A stretch of 64,000 bases of DNA from Paenibacillus fonticola DSM 21315 (GTDB lineage: Bacteria > Bacillota > Bacilli > Paenibacillales > Paenibacillaceae). The notes beneath the pieces are model-generated. The model ran no database searches, was not told where the DNA came from, and worked only from the letters and a program-made list of their open reading frames with translations. Location: contig NZ_KB907262.1 of NCBI RefSeq assembly GCF_000381905.1, positions 1-64,000 on the forward strand, read 5' to 3'. Position numbers and translations under genes: made by a program. Position 1 is the first letter of the stretch; every line of letters starts with the position of its first letter. Below, one piece after another: positions 25,315 to 35,082 of this stretch.

Positions 25315-26750
25315 CGATTCGCAAAAAACTGTTTATTTTTATTCCGCTGTTAGTACTGCTGATGAGTTCGGTTTCGTTCTTCCTGTTTCGCAGTGGTAAA
25401 ACGGTGCAGGAAAGCTATCATCTGATGATGAACCGCATTTTGTTGTATAAGGAAATTTCCTATGAAGTGGGCGAGAACATGCGCTCGACGAACCGTTATA
25501 TCGTGCAAATGGATACGGAGAGCAAGCCGGAAATTATCAAGCATCTGGAGGCCGTCAAACGCCTGCGTTCGGAGCTCGACAGCCTGGCGACAATTGGGCC
25601 GAGTGATTTGCCGCTCGTAAACTACCGCAACATTATCGATACGTTTATCGAACAGGCTGAAGGGATGATTACGCAAATCGACAATCATGACTCCAATACG
25701 ATAGCCGGGGAATATATCGAAGCGATGCAAACCCAGCGTTTCATCCGCGAAGAAGCCCAGGAGCTTGTCGACCTGGAACTGGGGCAGTATAAGCCGATTT
25801 ATCAGGAGATGATGTTTACGTCGGAGCGCTTGAATCATTTAGGAATTTTGCTGGTGATTACGGTGGCAGCGCTCAGCATACTGCTTGCTATATGGCTATC
25901 CGAGAGCATTACTGGGCCGATCCGCCGCCTGGTGGCTACCGCGAAACAAATATCAAAAGGACGGATGGATACGAAGGCGCCCGAAAGCGTGAGCAATGAT
26001 GAAATCAGCATTCTCTGCCGGGCCTTTAACGGGATGATTGATAATATCCAGCGGCTCATGGCCGAAAATATGAACAGCTTGGAGAAGGATCGCCTCGTTA
26101 AAGAGCTGGAGCTGAAAACACTGCAAAGTCAAATTAATCCGCACTTTTTATTTAATACGCTGAATTCGATTTCTAAGCTGGCATATATTGAAGGAGCTAC
26201 AAAAACAAGCGATCTTGCCGTATCTGTCTCGCGCTTGCTCAGGTACAATTTGCAAAAGCTCGATCAGGCGGTAACGCTTCGCGAAGAGGTGGAGAACGTG
26301 ACCGAATATATTAACATTCAAAAGGCGAGATTCCGCGACCGGATTAAATTTGTGATGGATATCGATGAGCGGGCGCTGGACAGCATGATTCCGTGCCTTA
26401 CTCTACAGCCGATTTTGGAGAATGCATTCGTGCACGGGATTGAACAGATGGAATCCGGAGCGGTCCTGAAGCTGGCGATTGGCTATTCGGAGGATGGCGT
26501 GGAGGTGGAGATCCGGGATAATGGCGTAGGAATGAACGCGGAGACCGTGAAAATGCTGCTTGAATCGATACGCGAGGAATCGTCCCGCTTTGGCGGCAGA
26601 AAAGGGCAAACGACCGGATTGGGCACGCATAATGTGTTTAAAAGATTGCATTTATTTTTCGACGGACAGGAGCAGATTGACATCGAAAGTGCCGAGGGAA
26701 CGGGCACCGCTGTTCTGTTTACTTTGCCTTATCGCATGTCGGCTTCATAG
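25311..26750 (+). CDS. Sensor histidine kinase (LytS/YesM type)
   Basis: 479 residues. Membrane segments at about 7-25 and 178-200 frame an extracellular helical region of about 150 residues. A HAMP domain follows, then the His_kinase motif QSQINPHFLFNTLNSISK with H278 the phospho-acceptor, then a HATPase with RDNGVGMN and GLGTHNVFKRL. It probably receives the signal from the adjacent anchored binding protein and phosphorylates the downstream regulator. The GTG at 25311 has AGGAGGGGG upstream. Confidence 0.85.
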   Translation: MTIRKKLFIFIPLLVLLMSSVSFFLFRSGKTVQESYHLMMNRILLYKEISYEVGENMRSTNRYIVQMDTESKPEIIKHLEAVKRLRSELDSLATIGPSDLPLVNYRNIIDTFIEQAEGMITQIDNHDSNTIAGEYIEAMQTQRFIREEAQELVDLELGQYKPIYQEMMFTSERLNHLGILLVITVAALSILLAIWLSESITGPIRRLVATAKQISKGRMDTKAPESVSNDEISILCRAFNGMIDNIQRLMAENMNSLEKDRLVKELELKTLQSQINPHFLFNTLNSISKLAYIEGATKTSDLAVSVSRLLRYNLQKLDQAVTLREEVENVTEYINIQKARFRDRIKFVMDIDERALDSMIPCLTLQPILENAFVHGIEQMESGAVLKLAIGYSEDGVEVEIRDNGVGMNAETVKMLLESIREESSRFGGRKGQTTGLGTHNVFKRLHLFFDGQEQIDIESAEGTGTAVLFTLPYRMSAS

Positions 26751-26808
26751 GTTTGCAAATTGCACCACTTTCATCGCATTTGACAATACAGGAACGGGGG
26801 AACAGCGG

Positions 26809-28392
26809 ATGTATACTTTGCTGATTGCGGACGATGAAGCACTGGAGCGCGAAGGGCTGGAGCTGATGATCCGGCATATGATGCCGGACACGTTTAAGTT
26901 TCTCCATGCGGAAAATGGGCGGCGGGCGATTCAGCTTGCAGAGGAGAGCCGGCCGGATTTTATATTTATGGATATTAAAATGCCAGGCATTCAAGGTTTG
27001 GAAGCAGTTCGCGAAATTATGGCGAAGCTTCCGGAAACTCAAATTGTGATGATTACAGCACATGATTATTTTACTTATGCGAAGGAAAGCTTGGCTTTGG
27101 GAGTACGCGACTATTTACTTAAGCCGGCGAAACGCGAAGAGGTCATGAATGTGCTAAAAATGCTGATTGACGAGACGGAGGTATCAAGACGTGCGAGAAA
27201 CGAGCGTCTAGAAATGCAGGAGAAGCTGTCCCAGCTTATGCCGTTGGCGGAAAATGAACTGTCGCTCATGCTGATGCTGGAATGCGTACAGGAGGTGGAA
27301 CTGGAGCAGCTTGCCCAGCTGTTGAATTTGGAATGGCGGAAAGGGTATGCCATGGTGCTTTCGTTCTCCCGGTTTGCGCCAAAGGAATGGGAAAGCTTTC
27401 AACTGGTCAAAAAAGATGTGTTTGATGCCGTTAAACAATTTGCGAAGCCAAACTTATCTTGCATCGTCAGCCCGATTGTCGGGCATCAGATGGCGCTGTT
27501 TATCCCATTTCCCCCAGGCCAGCAGGGCTATTCCCAGCGAGTGATTTCGCTGGAATGGGGGGAGCGCTTGAGGGATTATGTAGAGGAAAGATTCCGGCTG
27601 CCTCTCTCCGTTGGCATCGGCTCGATCCAAGTAGGCTGGGACAGGCTGAGTCAATCGTACCGTGAAGCGGTCCGCGTATGCGCCGACGATTACGATATTG
27701 TCAGCGTTCGGCATTATGACGATATTACCCAGAGCTCCGGGCAAGGCACTATTTCGCTTAATGATGAGAAGAAGCTGCTGGATGCGCTGCTGCGGCAGGA
27801 CAAACAGGAGACGGCGCAGCGCTTCAACGGGCTGTGGGAACGGCTGGAGGAAAGCGAGCAGGGGCATTATTCCCGCTTGCGGGGCGAGGTGATTGGCCTG
27901 CTCGTCTATTTAAGCCGGGCCGCACAATCGGGTGACGGGGCGGAGATAATCGCTGCACTGGGGAAGCTGGAGGATCGCGAATCGCTTCGTCAAGGCGCGA
28001 AAATGTGGCTGGATACGCTCATCGACGGTTTGCAGGCGGAGAAGGAGCGCAGCCGGTCACATGTACTGCAGCGGGCGCTGCTCTACATCGGGAAAATGTA
28101 CAAAGAGGATATTTCCATGGAGCAGAGCGCGGAATACGTCAACCTTAGCCCTTATTATTTCAGCAAGCTGTTTAAAATGCATACGGGAGAAAATTTTATT
28201 GATTACGTCACCCGGCTGCGTATCGATGAGGCCAAGAAGCTCATAGTTGAGCGGCGGCTTAGCCTTAAGGAAATATGCTTTGAGGTCGGGTATAAGGACC
28301 CGAACTATTTCAGCCGCGTCTTTAAGAAAATGACGGGAATTACACCGAGCGAATACCGCCAGCAAATAGATCAGCCAGCTAGTCCTTGTTAA
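26809..28392 (+). CDS. Response regulator with AraC-type DNA-binding domain (YesN-like)
   Basis: 527 residues. The receiver domain has acidic DD at 8-9, D55 in FMDIKMPG, and the conserved K of LLKPAKREE. A middle region of about 300 residues is followed by an AraC HTH pair at the C-terminus (MEQSAEYVNLSPYYFSKLFK and LKEICFEVGYKDPNYFSRVF). The ATG at 26809 follows ACGGGGGAA; longer in-frame readings run through the kinase gene. It likely activates the xylFGH promoter just downstream. Confidence 0.88.
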   Translation: MYTLLIADDEALEREGLELMIRHMMPDTFKFLHAENGRRAIQLAEESRPDFIFMDIKMPGIQGLEAVREIMAKLPETQIVMITAHDYFTYAKESLALGVRDYLLKPAKREEVMNVLKMLIDETEVSRRARNERLEMQEKLSQLMPLAENELSLMLMLECVQEVELEQLAQLLNLEWRKGYAMVLSFSRFAPKEWESFQLVKKDVFDAVKQFAKPNLSCIVSPIVGHQMALFIPFPPGQQGYSQRVISLEWGERLRDYVEERFRLPLSVGIGSIQVGWDRLSQSYREAVRVCADDYDIVSVRHYDDITQSSGQGTISLNDEKKLLDALLRQDKQETAQRFNGLWERLEESEQGHYSRLRGEVIGLLVYLSRAAQSGDGAEIIAALGKLEDRESLRQGAKMWLDTLIDGLQAEKERSRSHVLQRALLYIGKMYKEDISMEQSAEYVNLSPYYFSKLFKMHTGENFIDYVTRLRIDEAKKLIVERRLSLKEICFEVGYKDPNYFSRVFKKMTGITPSEYRQQIDQPASPC

Positions 28393-28410
28393 TCGACAAG
28401 GACTTTTTTG
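28381..28410 (+). terminator. Terminator overlapping the regulator stop codon
   Basis: AGTCCTTGT (28381-28389) pairs perfectly with ACAAGGACT (28396-28404); six T follow. The stop codon lies in the loop. Confidence 0.88.
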
Positions 28411-28432
28411 TTATTATAGCAACTTAGTGCTA

Positions 28433-28561
28433 TGAAAGCGCTGCCGATGAATTTCATTACAAAAGGCAGCAATCATTTGCAGGTGAAGAGCAAAGAAATG
28501 CAGGTTATTCCCCGCCTATTGCCGCTCAACCAGTGCTAAGATCAAAATGTAAGCGCGAACA
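28433..28561 (+). promoter_or_regulatory. xylFGH control region: two cre-like sites and a 21-bp-spaced direct repeat
   Basis: TGAAAGCGCTGCCG (28433-28446) and TGTAAGCGCGAACA (28548-28561) each match the CcpA cre pattern with one mismatch. Between them TGCAGGT occurs at 28478 and 28499, exactly 21 bases apart, as expected for tandem sites on one face of DNA bound by an AraC-type regulator. No strong -35 is visible, consistent with an activator-dependent promoter. Confidence 0.5.
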
Positions 28562-28603
28562 ATCGCGGCAATTATTCAAATGTTGAAAAGGGGCGAAGGA
28601 AGA

Positions 28604-29701
28604 GTGAGAAAATACGGTCAGATTTTAAAGTCTAGTTTAGTAACGATTTTGTTGGCATCATCTCTCGTAGGCTGCGGAGTAGTATCAGACGGCAGTACCA
28701 ATACAAAAAATAACACCGGAAATGCCGCCGCAGGCAAAGGCGAAGGTAAAATCGTCATCGGACTGTCCTTGGATACGCTGAAAGAGGAGCGTTGGCAAAA
28801 GGACCGGGATATTTTCTCGGAAAAGGTAAAGGAGCTTGGCGGTGAAGTGAAAGTGCTGGCCGCGAACGGGGATGATGCTGTCCAGCTCAGCCAGGCGGAA
28901 CAGCTTATTTCGCAAGGCGTCGATGTACTCGTCGTCGTGGCGCATAACGCGGAAGCGACCGCACCGATCGTTGAAAAGGCACATAAGGAAGGCATCAAGG
29001 TTATCGCGTATGACCGCCTGATCAATAATGCGGAAGTCGACTACTATATTTCCTTTGATAACGTTCGTGTCGGTGAGCTTCAGGCCCAGGCGGTAATCGA
29101 TCAGGCGCCGAAAGGCAACATCGTATACATCGGCGGCGCTGATACCGACAACAATGCGCACATGTTTAAAACGGGTGCGATGAACATTTTGAAGCCGCTG
29201 GAAGAAAAGGGCGATATCAAAATTGTATATGATCAATTCTCCAAAGACTGGAAGCCGGAAGAGGCTCTGAAAAATATGGAAAATGCTCTGACCTCGGTAA
29301 AGAATGACGTACAGGGTGTAGTTGCGGCGAATGATGGTACGGCTGGCGGAGCGATTCAGGCGCTAACTGCACAGGGCATGGCTGGTAAGATTCCGGTATC
29401 CGGTCAGGATGCCGACTTGGCTGCTGTTCAGCGGATCGCCGAAGGCACGCAGCAAATGACGGTGTATAAGCCGATTAAGTCGATTGCGACCAAAGCAGCC
29501 GAAATGGCGATGTCCGCAGCTAAAGGTAAAGATATCGCTACGGAAACTACGGTATACAATGGCAAATTCGACGTTCCATCCGTGCTGCTTGATCCGATGC
29601 CGGTCAGCAAGGATGAACTCTCCATTTTGATCGAGGATGGTTTCCACAAGCTCGAGGACGTATACAAAAACGTTCCGAAGGATCAATGGCCGCAGCAATA
29701 A
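28604..29701 (+). CDS. xylF: D-xylose-type ABC transporter substrate-binding lipoprotein
   Basis: 365 residues. A signal peptide with lipobox LVGC (Cys about 24) is followed by a type I binding-protein fold: GLSLDTLKEERWQKD, QGVDVLVVVAHNAEA, IAYDRLI, and VAANDGTAGGAIQAL, typical of XylF. It captures sugar outside the membrane for XylGH. The GTG at 28604 is preferred because it places the lipobox normally; an ATG at 28580 would add eight residues. Confidence 0.86.
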   Translation: MRKYGQILKSSLVTILLASSLVGCGVVSDGSTNTKNNTGNAAAGKGEGKIVIGLSLDTLKEERWQKDRDIFSEKVKELGGEVKVLAANGDDAVQLSQAEQLISQGVDVLVVVAHNAEATAPIVEKAHKEGIKVIAYDRLINNAEVDYYISFDNVRVGELQAQAVIDQAPKGNIVYIGGADTDNNAHMFKTGAMNILKPLEEKGDIKIVYDQFSKDWKPEEALKNMENALTSVKNDVQGVVAANDGTAGGAIQALTAQGMAGKIPVSGQDADLAAVQRIAEGTQQMTVYKPIKSIATKAAEMAMSAAKGKDIATETTVYNGKFDVPSVLLDPMPVSKDELSILIEDGFHKLEDVYKNVPKDQWPQQ

Positions 29702-29720
29702 GCCAAGTCCTACCGGCATA

Positions 29721-29774
29721 GATGAGCGGCAGCCTGAAGCTCCCATTAGCATAACGGGCTTCAGGCTGCTCATC
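29721..29774 (+). other. Strong hairpin between xylF and xylG
   Basis: GATGAGC and AGCCTGAAGC pair with GCTTCAGGCT and GCTCATC, giving about 17 base pairs with a 3-base bulge and no T run. Such elements between a binding-protein gene and its permease genes commonly stabilise the upstream mRNA and set unequal expression. Confidence 0.75.
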
Positions 29775-29812
29775 ACAGCCGGCGGCTGGGCGCGAGAAGG
29801 AGATATAAGCCT

Positions 29813-31324
29813 ATGTACGTGTTAGAGATGGTTAATATCAGTAAGGAGTTTCCTGGGGTCAAGGCGCTGGATCAGGTGAATTTCAAAGTGCGCGAAGGTG
29901 AAATTCACGCCCTGTGCGGCGAGAACGGTGCCGGAAAATCGACGCTGATGAAGGTGCTCAGCGGCCTGTATCCGGCCGGGACGTATAGCGGCGATCTGGT
30001 GATCGGCGGCGAGACGAAGCAATTTCATAACATAACCGATGCTGAAAAGGCCGGGATCACGATCATCCATCAGGAACTGGCGCTCGTCAAAGAGATGACG
30101 GTGGGTGAAAATATATTTCTAGGTTCAGAGCCGCAAAAGCGCGGTTTCATAAATTGGGATGAGCTGTACCATAACGCTGCTCTTTGGCTGAACAGAGTAG
30201 GTCTGCATATTTCGCCGAATACAAAGATCGGCAGTTTGGGCATCGGTCAGCAGCAGCTGGTCGAAATCGCCAAGGCGCTGTCCAAAAATACACAAATATT
30301 AATTCTGGATGAACCGACAGCAGCTTTAACGGAAAGTGAAGTAGATATCCTAATGGGGATATTAAATCAACTACGCAGTGAAGGTGTATCATGCGTGTAC
30401 ATTTCACATAAAATGCCGGAAGTTTTCGCGCTGGCTGATTCCATTACGGTACTGCGCGACGGACAGACGGTGGCGACGCTGGATCGTTCTGAAACGGATG
30501 ATGACCACGTCGTCTCGCTTATGGTAGGCAGGGAATTGACCGAACGCTATCCTAGAGTGGAGCATACGCCTGGGGAGACGGTGCTGGAGGTAAAAAACTT
30601 CGATGTGTGGCACCCGGAGAAGCGAAATCAGAAGGTGATTGACAACGTTAACTTCTCGCTGCGCAAAGGAGAAATATTAGGGATCGCCGGATTGATGGGC
30701 GCAGGGCGTACCGAACTCGTCAGCAGTCTGTTTGGCGCTTACGAAGGACGCTCTGAAGGAGAAGTGCTGATCGAAGGCAAGCCTGTACGCATAAAGTCGG
30801 TGGCCGACGCGATCAAAGCGGGTTTTGCTCTAGTCAGTGAAGACCGCAAGCGCCAGGGGCTTGTTATGGGAATGGACGTGAAGACGAATACGACCATGGC
30901 CACGATGGGCAAGGTGTCGAGGCTCGGATTTATTAACGAGAATGAAGAGATACGCTGGGGAATGCGGTACGTGCAGGATTTGAAGACGAAAACAGCTTCG
31001 CTGGAAACCGAAGTAGGCACACTCTCGGGGGGGAATCAGCAGAAGGTCGTCATCGGCAAGTGGCTGATGTCTGATCCGAAAATTCTGATTATGGACGAAC
31101 CAACCCGGGGAATTGACGTCGGTGCGAAGTATGAAATATATCATTTGATGAATCAACTCGTTGAACAAGGGGTAGCCATCATTATGATTTCCTCGGAGCT
31201 GCCGGAGGTGCTGGGCATGAGTGACCGCATTCTGGTTATGAGTGAAGGGGAGTTCGTGCGCGAGTTCGATTGGCGCGAAGCGACGCAAGAAAACATTATG
31301 CAAGCCGCAACGGGAGGGAAATAA
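29813..31324 (+). CDS. xylG: Xylose ABC transporter ATPase, duplicated domain
   Basis: 503 residues with two ABC modules. The first has Walker A GENGAGKST and Walker B ILILDEPTAAL. The second has a relaxed P-loop GLMGAGRTE, signature LSGGNQQK and LIMDEPTRGIDVG, as usual in sugar ATPases of the XylG/MglA group. The loop YPAGTYSGDLVIGG is XylG-like. AAGGAGATA precedes the ATG. Confidence 0.9.
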   Translation: MYVLEMVNISKEFPGVKALDQVNFKVREGEIHALCGENGAGKSTLMKVLSGLYPAGTYSGDLVIGGETKQFHNITDAEKAGITIIHQELALVKEMTVGENIFLGSEPQKRGFINWDELYHNAALWLNRVGLHISPNTKIGSLGIGQQQLVEIAKALSKNTQILILDEPTAALTESEVDILMGILNQLRSEGVSCVYISHKMPEVFALADSITVLRDGQTVATLDRSETDDDHVVSLMVGRELTERYPRVEHTPGETVLEVKNFDVWHPEKRNQKVIDNVNFSLRKGEILGIAGLMGAGRTELVSSLFGAYEGRSEGEVLIEGKPVRIKSVADAIKAGFALVSEDRKRQGLVMGMDVKTNTTMATMGKVSRLGFINENEEIRWGMRYVQDLKTKTASLETEVGTLSGGNQQKVVIGKWLMSDPKILIMDEPTRGIDVGAKYEIYHLMNQLVEQGVAIIMISSELPEVLGMSDRILVMSEGEFVREFDWREATQENIMQAATGGK

Positions 31325-31326
31325 AC

Positions 31327-32517
31327 ATGCAGTTACAAAATGAACTTCAAAAACAAGAAGCTCCCGTAGCGAAAGCTTCGCTTTGGAGCAGTCTGTTCGG
31401 AAAAATGGACGTTCGCGCCTATACGATGATCGGGGCACTGGTCCTGATTTGGGCGTTGTTCGGAATATTGGATCCTACTTTTTTAACGGCACGAAATTTA
31501 TCTAATCTCTTTACGCAAATGTCGGTAACTTCGATTCTGGCTATTGGTATGGTACTCGTCATTGTCGCAGGACATATCGATCTTTCAGTCGGCTCGATCG
31601 TCGGGTTAACCGGCGGTTTGGCTGCTATTCTTAGCAACTGGCTTGGCTTGCCGCCGATCATTGTCATTGTCTTGACTTTGGCGGCCGGAGCTATTTTAGG
31701 TTTAATGCAGGGCTGGCTTGTAGCTTATAAAATGATTCCGGCCTTTATCGTGACGCTGGGTGGGATGATGGTGTTCCGCGGCGTCCTGATGGGCGTCACC
31801 AAATCGATGACGATTCCGGTGTCTGATCCTGTACTGGGGATGCTGGCAAACGCGTATTTTGCCAGAGGCTTCGGGATAGCAATCGCTGCGATCGCTATAG
31901 GCTTGTTTGTTTGGAGCGCATTCAGAAAGCGCCATTCCCGGCTGAAATACGGATTTGAGGTTTCACCGCTTGGCGTGGATATTATTAAGGTTGTCGGGGT
32001 CGCATTGGTCATTATTTCATTCGTGTTCATTATGAACAATTATAAAGGCATTCCGTTCCCGATTATTTTTGTAATTTTGCTGGCCGTTATTTTTTACTTC
32101 TTGTCTACGAAAACTACCTTTGGCCGTCATATTTATGCGATTGGCGGGAATAAGGAAGCGGCCCGCCTGTCAGGGATTAACATCCACCGGAAGACGATGC
32201 TGATCTTTTTGCTTAGCGGCTTGCTAAGCTCGATTGCCGCGATCGTATTGACATCCCGTCTCGCTTCGGCCACGATTACCGCAGGAACAATGGCGGAAAT
32301 GGACGCAATCGCTGCCTGTGTTATCGGGGGCACATCGCTGATGGGTGGTGCCGGAACGGTCATCGGTGCGCTAATCGGTGCGCTGGTCATGACCTCGCTT
32401 GATAACGGCATGTCACTAATGGGGCTGGAATCTTTTTGGCAGTATGTTGTGAAAGGATCCATACTCGTTTTCGCCGTATGGCTGGATATTTCCAATCGCC
32501 GCAAAGGCGCTAGATAA
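31327..32517 (+). CDS. xylH: Xylose ABC transporter permease
   Basis: 396 residues with about ten hydrophobic segments. Contains the permease signature AGHIDLSVGSIVGLTGG and GRHIYAIGGNKEAARLSGI of the BPD_transp_2 family. It starts two bases after the xylG stop, behind GGGAGGG. Confidence 0.9.
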   Translation: MQLQNELQKQEAPVAKASLWSSLFGKMDVRAYTMIGALVLIWALFGILDPTFLTARNLSNLFTQMSVTSILAIGMVLVIVAGHIDLSVGSIVGLTGGLAAILSNWLGLPPIIVIVLTLAAGAILGLMQGWLVAYKMIPAFIVTLGGMMVFRGVLMGVTKSMTIPVSDPVLGMLANAYFARGFGIAIAAIAIGLFVWSAFRKRHSRLKYGFEVSPLGVDIIKVVGVALVIISFVFIMNNYKGIPFPIIFVILLAVIFYFLSTKTTFGRHIYAIGGNKEAARLSGINIHRKTMLIFLLSGLLSSIAAIVLTSRLASATITAGTMAEMDAIAACVIGGTSLMGGAGTVIGALIGALVMTSLDNGMSLMGLESFWQYVVKGSILVFAVWLDISNRRKGAR

Positions 32518-32550
32518 TACAAATAATCAACGTATTTGAAAGAAGATCAT

Positions 32551-32596
32551 GACCTTGGATTATCCTTAATTTGGATAAATCTGGGGTCTTTTTTTT
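32551..32596 (+). terminator. Terminator after xylH
   Basis: GACC...GGTC outer stem with an inner TTATCC/GGATAA stem, then eight T. Confidence 0.75.
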
Positions 32597-32683
32597 CTTG
32601 GAAAAAAATCACGCAGCAGTTTGCAATTTATTTTAATTTTTATTAAATTGTTTATATGAAATTTTTCAGAAAGGGTTGAAAGG

Positions 32684-33583
32684 ATGGCCGATCAAAAGCA
32701 ATTTGTATCATCATCGAACGTAAAAAAATTGAAAGCAAACAGGACAACGGAACTTATATCCAAATTCGTGCTCATTACTTTAGGAGCGATAATTGCTGGC
32801 GTTGCGCTGGAACTGTTTCTCGTGCCTAACGCGATCATTGACGGGGGGATTACCGGTATTTCGCTAATGTTAACGAATATTACAGGCATTCCTCTAGGAA
32901 TATTTTTGTTTACGATCAATCTTCCCTTTCTTTTTGTCGGGTTTAGGCAGGTAGGGAAGAAGTTTGCCTTCTCATCACTGTATGGTATCGCGGTACTTTC
33001 CTTAACGACAGCCTATTTGCACCCTGTGGAAGCTTTCACGCACGATAAATTGCTGGCCGTCTTGTTTGGAGCGCTGCTGCTTGGACTGGGCGTCGGATTA
33101 GTATTGCGGGTGGGCGGTACGACGGATGGGGCGGAAATCGTAGCTATTCTCATATCGAAAAAAGTCAACATCTCCGTAGGGCAGATCATTCTAATTATTA
33201 ATGTAGTGATTTTTATCGTTGCTGGCTTTTTGCTCGGTTGGGATTCGGCGATGTATTCGATCTTTACCTACTATATCGCCTCAAAGGTGATGGATGTTAT
33301 TGTCCAGGGTCTCGATGAATCCAAGTCCGTGACAGTCATTACGACGCATTATGAGGAGGTATCCGAGGCGATTATGAAAAGCTTGGGCCGCAGCACGACG
33401 TATCTTTATGCACGGGGCGGCATGAGCAAGCAGGATACTCAAGTTATTTACTGCGTAGTCAGCCGCTTAGAGCTGTCGATGCTGAAGACGGTTGTTCGTG
33501 AAATTGATCCTGGAGCTTTCATAGCGATTGAGACCGTATCGGATGTGACTGGCGGCAGCTTTACCGGGGAAAAAGCGCATTGA
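32684..33583 (+). CDS. YitT family membrane protein
   Basis: 299 residues. Five or six membrane segments (about 25-205) of the YitT/DUF161 type, with FLVPNAIIDGGITGIS and GGTTDGAEIVA, then a cytoplasmic DUF2179 domain (about 215-290). Function unknown in most members. AAGGG lies eight bases before the ATG. Confidence 0.88.
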   Translation: MADQKQFVSSSNVKKLKANRTTELISKFVLITLGAIIAGVALELFLVPNAIIDGGITGISLMLTNITGIPLGIFLFTINLPFLFVGFRQVGKKFAFSSLYGIAVLSLTTAYLHPVEAFTHDKLLAVLFGALLLGLGVGLVLRVGGTTDGAEIVAILISKKVNISVGQIILIINVVIFIVAGFLLGWDSAMYSIFTYYIASKVMDVIVQGLDESKSVTVITTHYEEVSEAIMKSLGRSTTYLYARGGMSKQDTQVIYCVVSRLELSMLKTVVREIDPGAFIAIETVSDVTGGSFTGEKAH

Positions 33584-33605
33584 TGTGTTAAGGGAGGGTA
33601 CAGCC

Positions 33606-33692
33606 ATGCGAGAACCCTCAGGCAAAGCAGGGCATGGGGTATTCTGCGTTAACGCATCGCTCGTTCGGTATAAAATGGCCCTGGAGCTTTAG
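33606..33692 (+). CDS. Possible 28-residue ORF
   Basis: ATG at 33606 with GGGAGGG about eight bases upstream opens a 28-codon frame that stops inside the loop of the following terminator. The good ribosome site is the only support; no family recognised. Confidence 0.3.
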   Translation: MREPSGKAGHGVFCVNASLVRYKMALEL

Positions 33693-33706
33693 TTCCAGGG
33701 TTTTTT
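33679..33706 (+). terminator. Terminator downstream of yitT
   Basis: CCCTGGA/TTCCAGGG stem with a short loop, followed by six T. Confidence 0.85.
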
Positions 33707-33787
33707 AGTTCGGGGGTTTGCTGCTGTTTACAGACAATGGCGTTATTCGTTATGATCAAAGCAATAGCCGTTAAGGAGATCAAGTAC

Positions 33788-34093
33788 ATGGAAATATGGA
33801 TTACTGCGCTTGTACTACTGCTTTTTTTCGTCATGGCTGTTATTGGGTCAACCATCGCAGTCATAAAGAAGAGAAAGCTTGGAAGTCAGGGGAGCAATGT
33901 CATCCCTATGGCAAAAAGGAAGCGCACCTCTAGGGGAAATTCAGATATTATCACTACCGGCAATCAGAAATGTTCCCGGTGCGGCCAAGCGAAGCAGCTC
34001 GTATTTTATGCCAATGATTGGGGCCATGTCGCCGGATTGTGTAAAGCATGCAGAAAAGAAATAGGGGATAAGCAAGAGCTGTATCCGATATAA
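33788..34093 (+). CDS. Small membrane protein with C-terminal zinc ribbon
   Basis: 101 residues. One N-terminal membrane segment (about 4-27), a basic linker, then CSRCGQAKQLVFY...LCKAC, two C-x2-C pairs that look like a zinc ribbon. AAGGAGA is eight bases before the ATG at 33788. No named family. The 34094-34222 spacer repeats GTATCCGATATAAAT twice and otherwise holds nothing recognised. Confidence 0.6.
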   Translation: MEIWITALVLLLFFVMAVIGSTIAVIKKRKLGSQGSNVIPMAKRKRTSRGNSDIITTGNQKCSRCGQAKQLVFYANDWGHVAGLCKACRKEIGDKQELYPI

Positions 34094-34222
34094 ATAGAGG
34101 CAGTCCGAATCCGATATGTTCTGATATGTATCCGATATAAATCATGTGTCAACTGCATACCTTCAAATATGCCTTCGCAAATTTATGCGTTAAATTAACA
34201 CGGCTGGAAGGGAGCGGGGACA

Positions 34223-35035
34223 ATGTACTATATCGAGGTGGAGCAAGGGGTCAAAATTTTTGTAGAAGATGTGAATCCTGGCCCTGGCAGCTTGCCGGTT
34301 TTGTTCATTCATGGCTGGCCCGTCAATCATAAAATGTTCGAATATCAGTGGAACCTCCTTGTAAAATACGGGTACCGCTGCATTGGTCTTGATTTGCGCG
34401 GTTTCGGCAAATCGGACCGTCCATGGACGGGTTATGACTACGACGCGCTGGCTGCTGATGTACGTTCTGTTGTAGCGGCGCTTGGGCTGAACTATTTTAT
34501 ACTAACAGGCTTCTCGATTGGAGGAGCGATTGCCATTCGCTATATGGCTCGGTATGAAGGGTACGGCGTGTGCAAGCTTGCCTTAGTTGCAGCCGCAGCC
34601 CCTCGCTTTTCCAGATCGCCGAATTATCCTTATGGACTTCCTGTAGAAGATATTAACCTGCTCATTAATCAAACCTATAGCAACCGTCCGCAGATGCTGG
34701 CAGCGTTTGGAGAGAAATTTTTTTACAGTAAAATTACTCCGGCATTTCGCGATTGGTTTCAGGATCTAGGACTGGAGGCTTCCGGGCACGGAACAATTCA
34801 AGGCCTGGTCTCCCTTAGGGATGAAGACTTACGCCCCGATCTGGGCCGTATTGTTGTCCGGACGGGAATATTCCATGGCGCACAGGATCAAATCGTTCCT
34901 TTTGCTTCCGCAGAGGCTTTGCGCCGGGGAATACGGCAGTCGGAGCTTTACCGGTTTGAGCGGAGCGGGCACGGCGTATTCTACGATGAGCTTGAGGCTT
35001 TTAATGAGGCATATGTACAATTTCTGCGCGGTTGA
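34223..35035 (+). CDS. Alpha/beta hydrolase
   Basis: 270 residues. Oxyanion-side HGWP (about 29), nucleophile elbow GFSIGG with Ser about 96, late Asp in GAQDQIVP and catalytic His in RSGHGVFYDE. Related to haloperoxidase-like and esterase-like hydrolases. Substrate unknown. No signal peptide, so cytoplasmic. Confidence 0.85.
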   Translation: MYYIEVEQGVKIFVEDVNPGPGSLPVLFIHGWPVNHKMFEYQWNLLVKYGYRCIGLDLRGFGKSDRPWTGYDYDALAADVRSVVAALGLNYFILTGFSIGGAIAIRYMARYEGYGVCKLALVAAAAPRFSRSPNYPYGLPVEDINLLINQTYSNRPQMLAAFGEKFFYSKITPAFRDWFQDLGLEASGHGTIQGLVSLRDEDLRPDLGRIVVRTGIFHGAQDQIVPFASAEALRRGIRQSELYRFERSGHGVFYDELEAFNEAYVQFLRG

Positions 35036-35082
35036 AAGCGGGAAGGATGGGGCAGCCTGGAAAGCCGATAAGTTAGGAAGGA

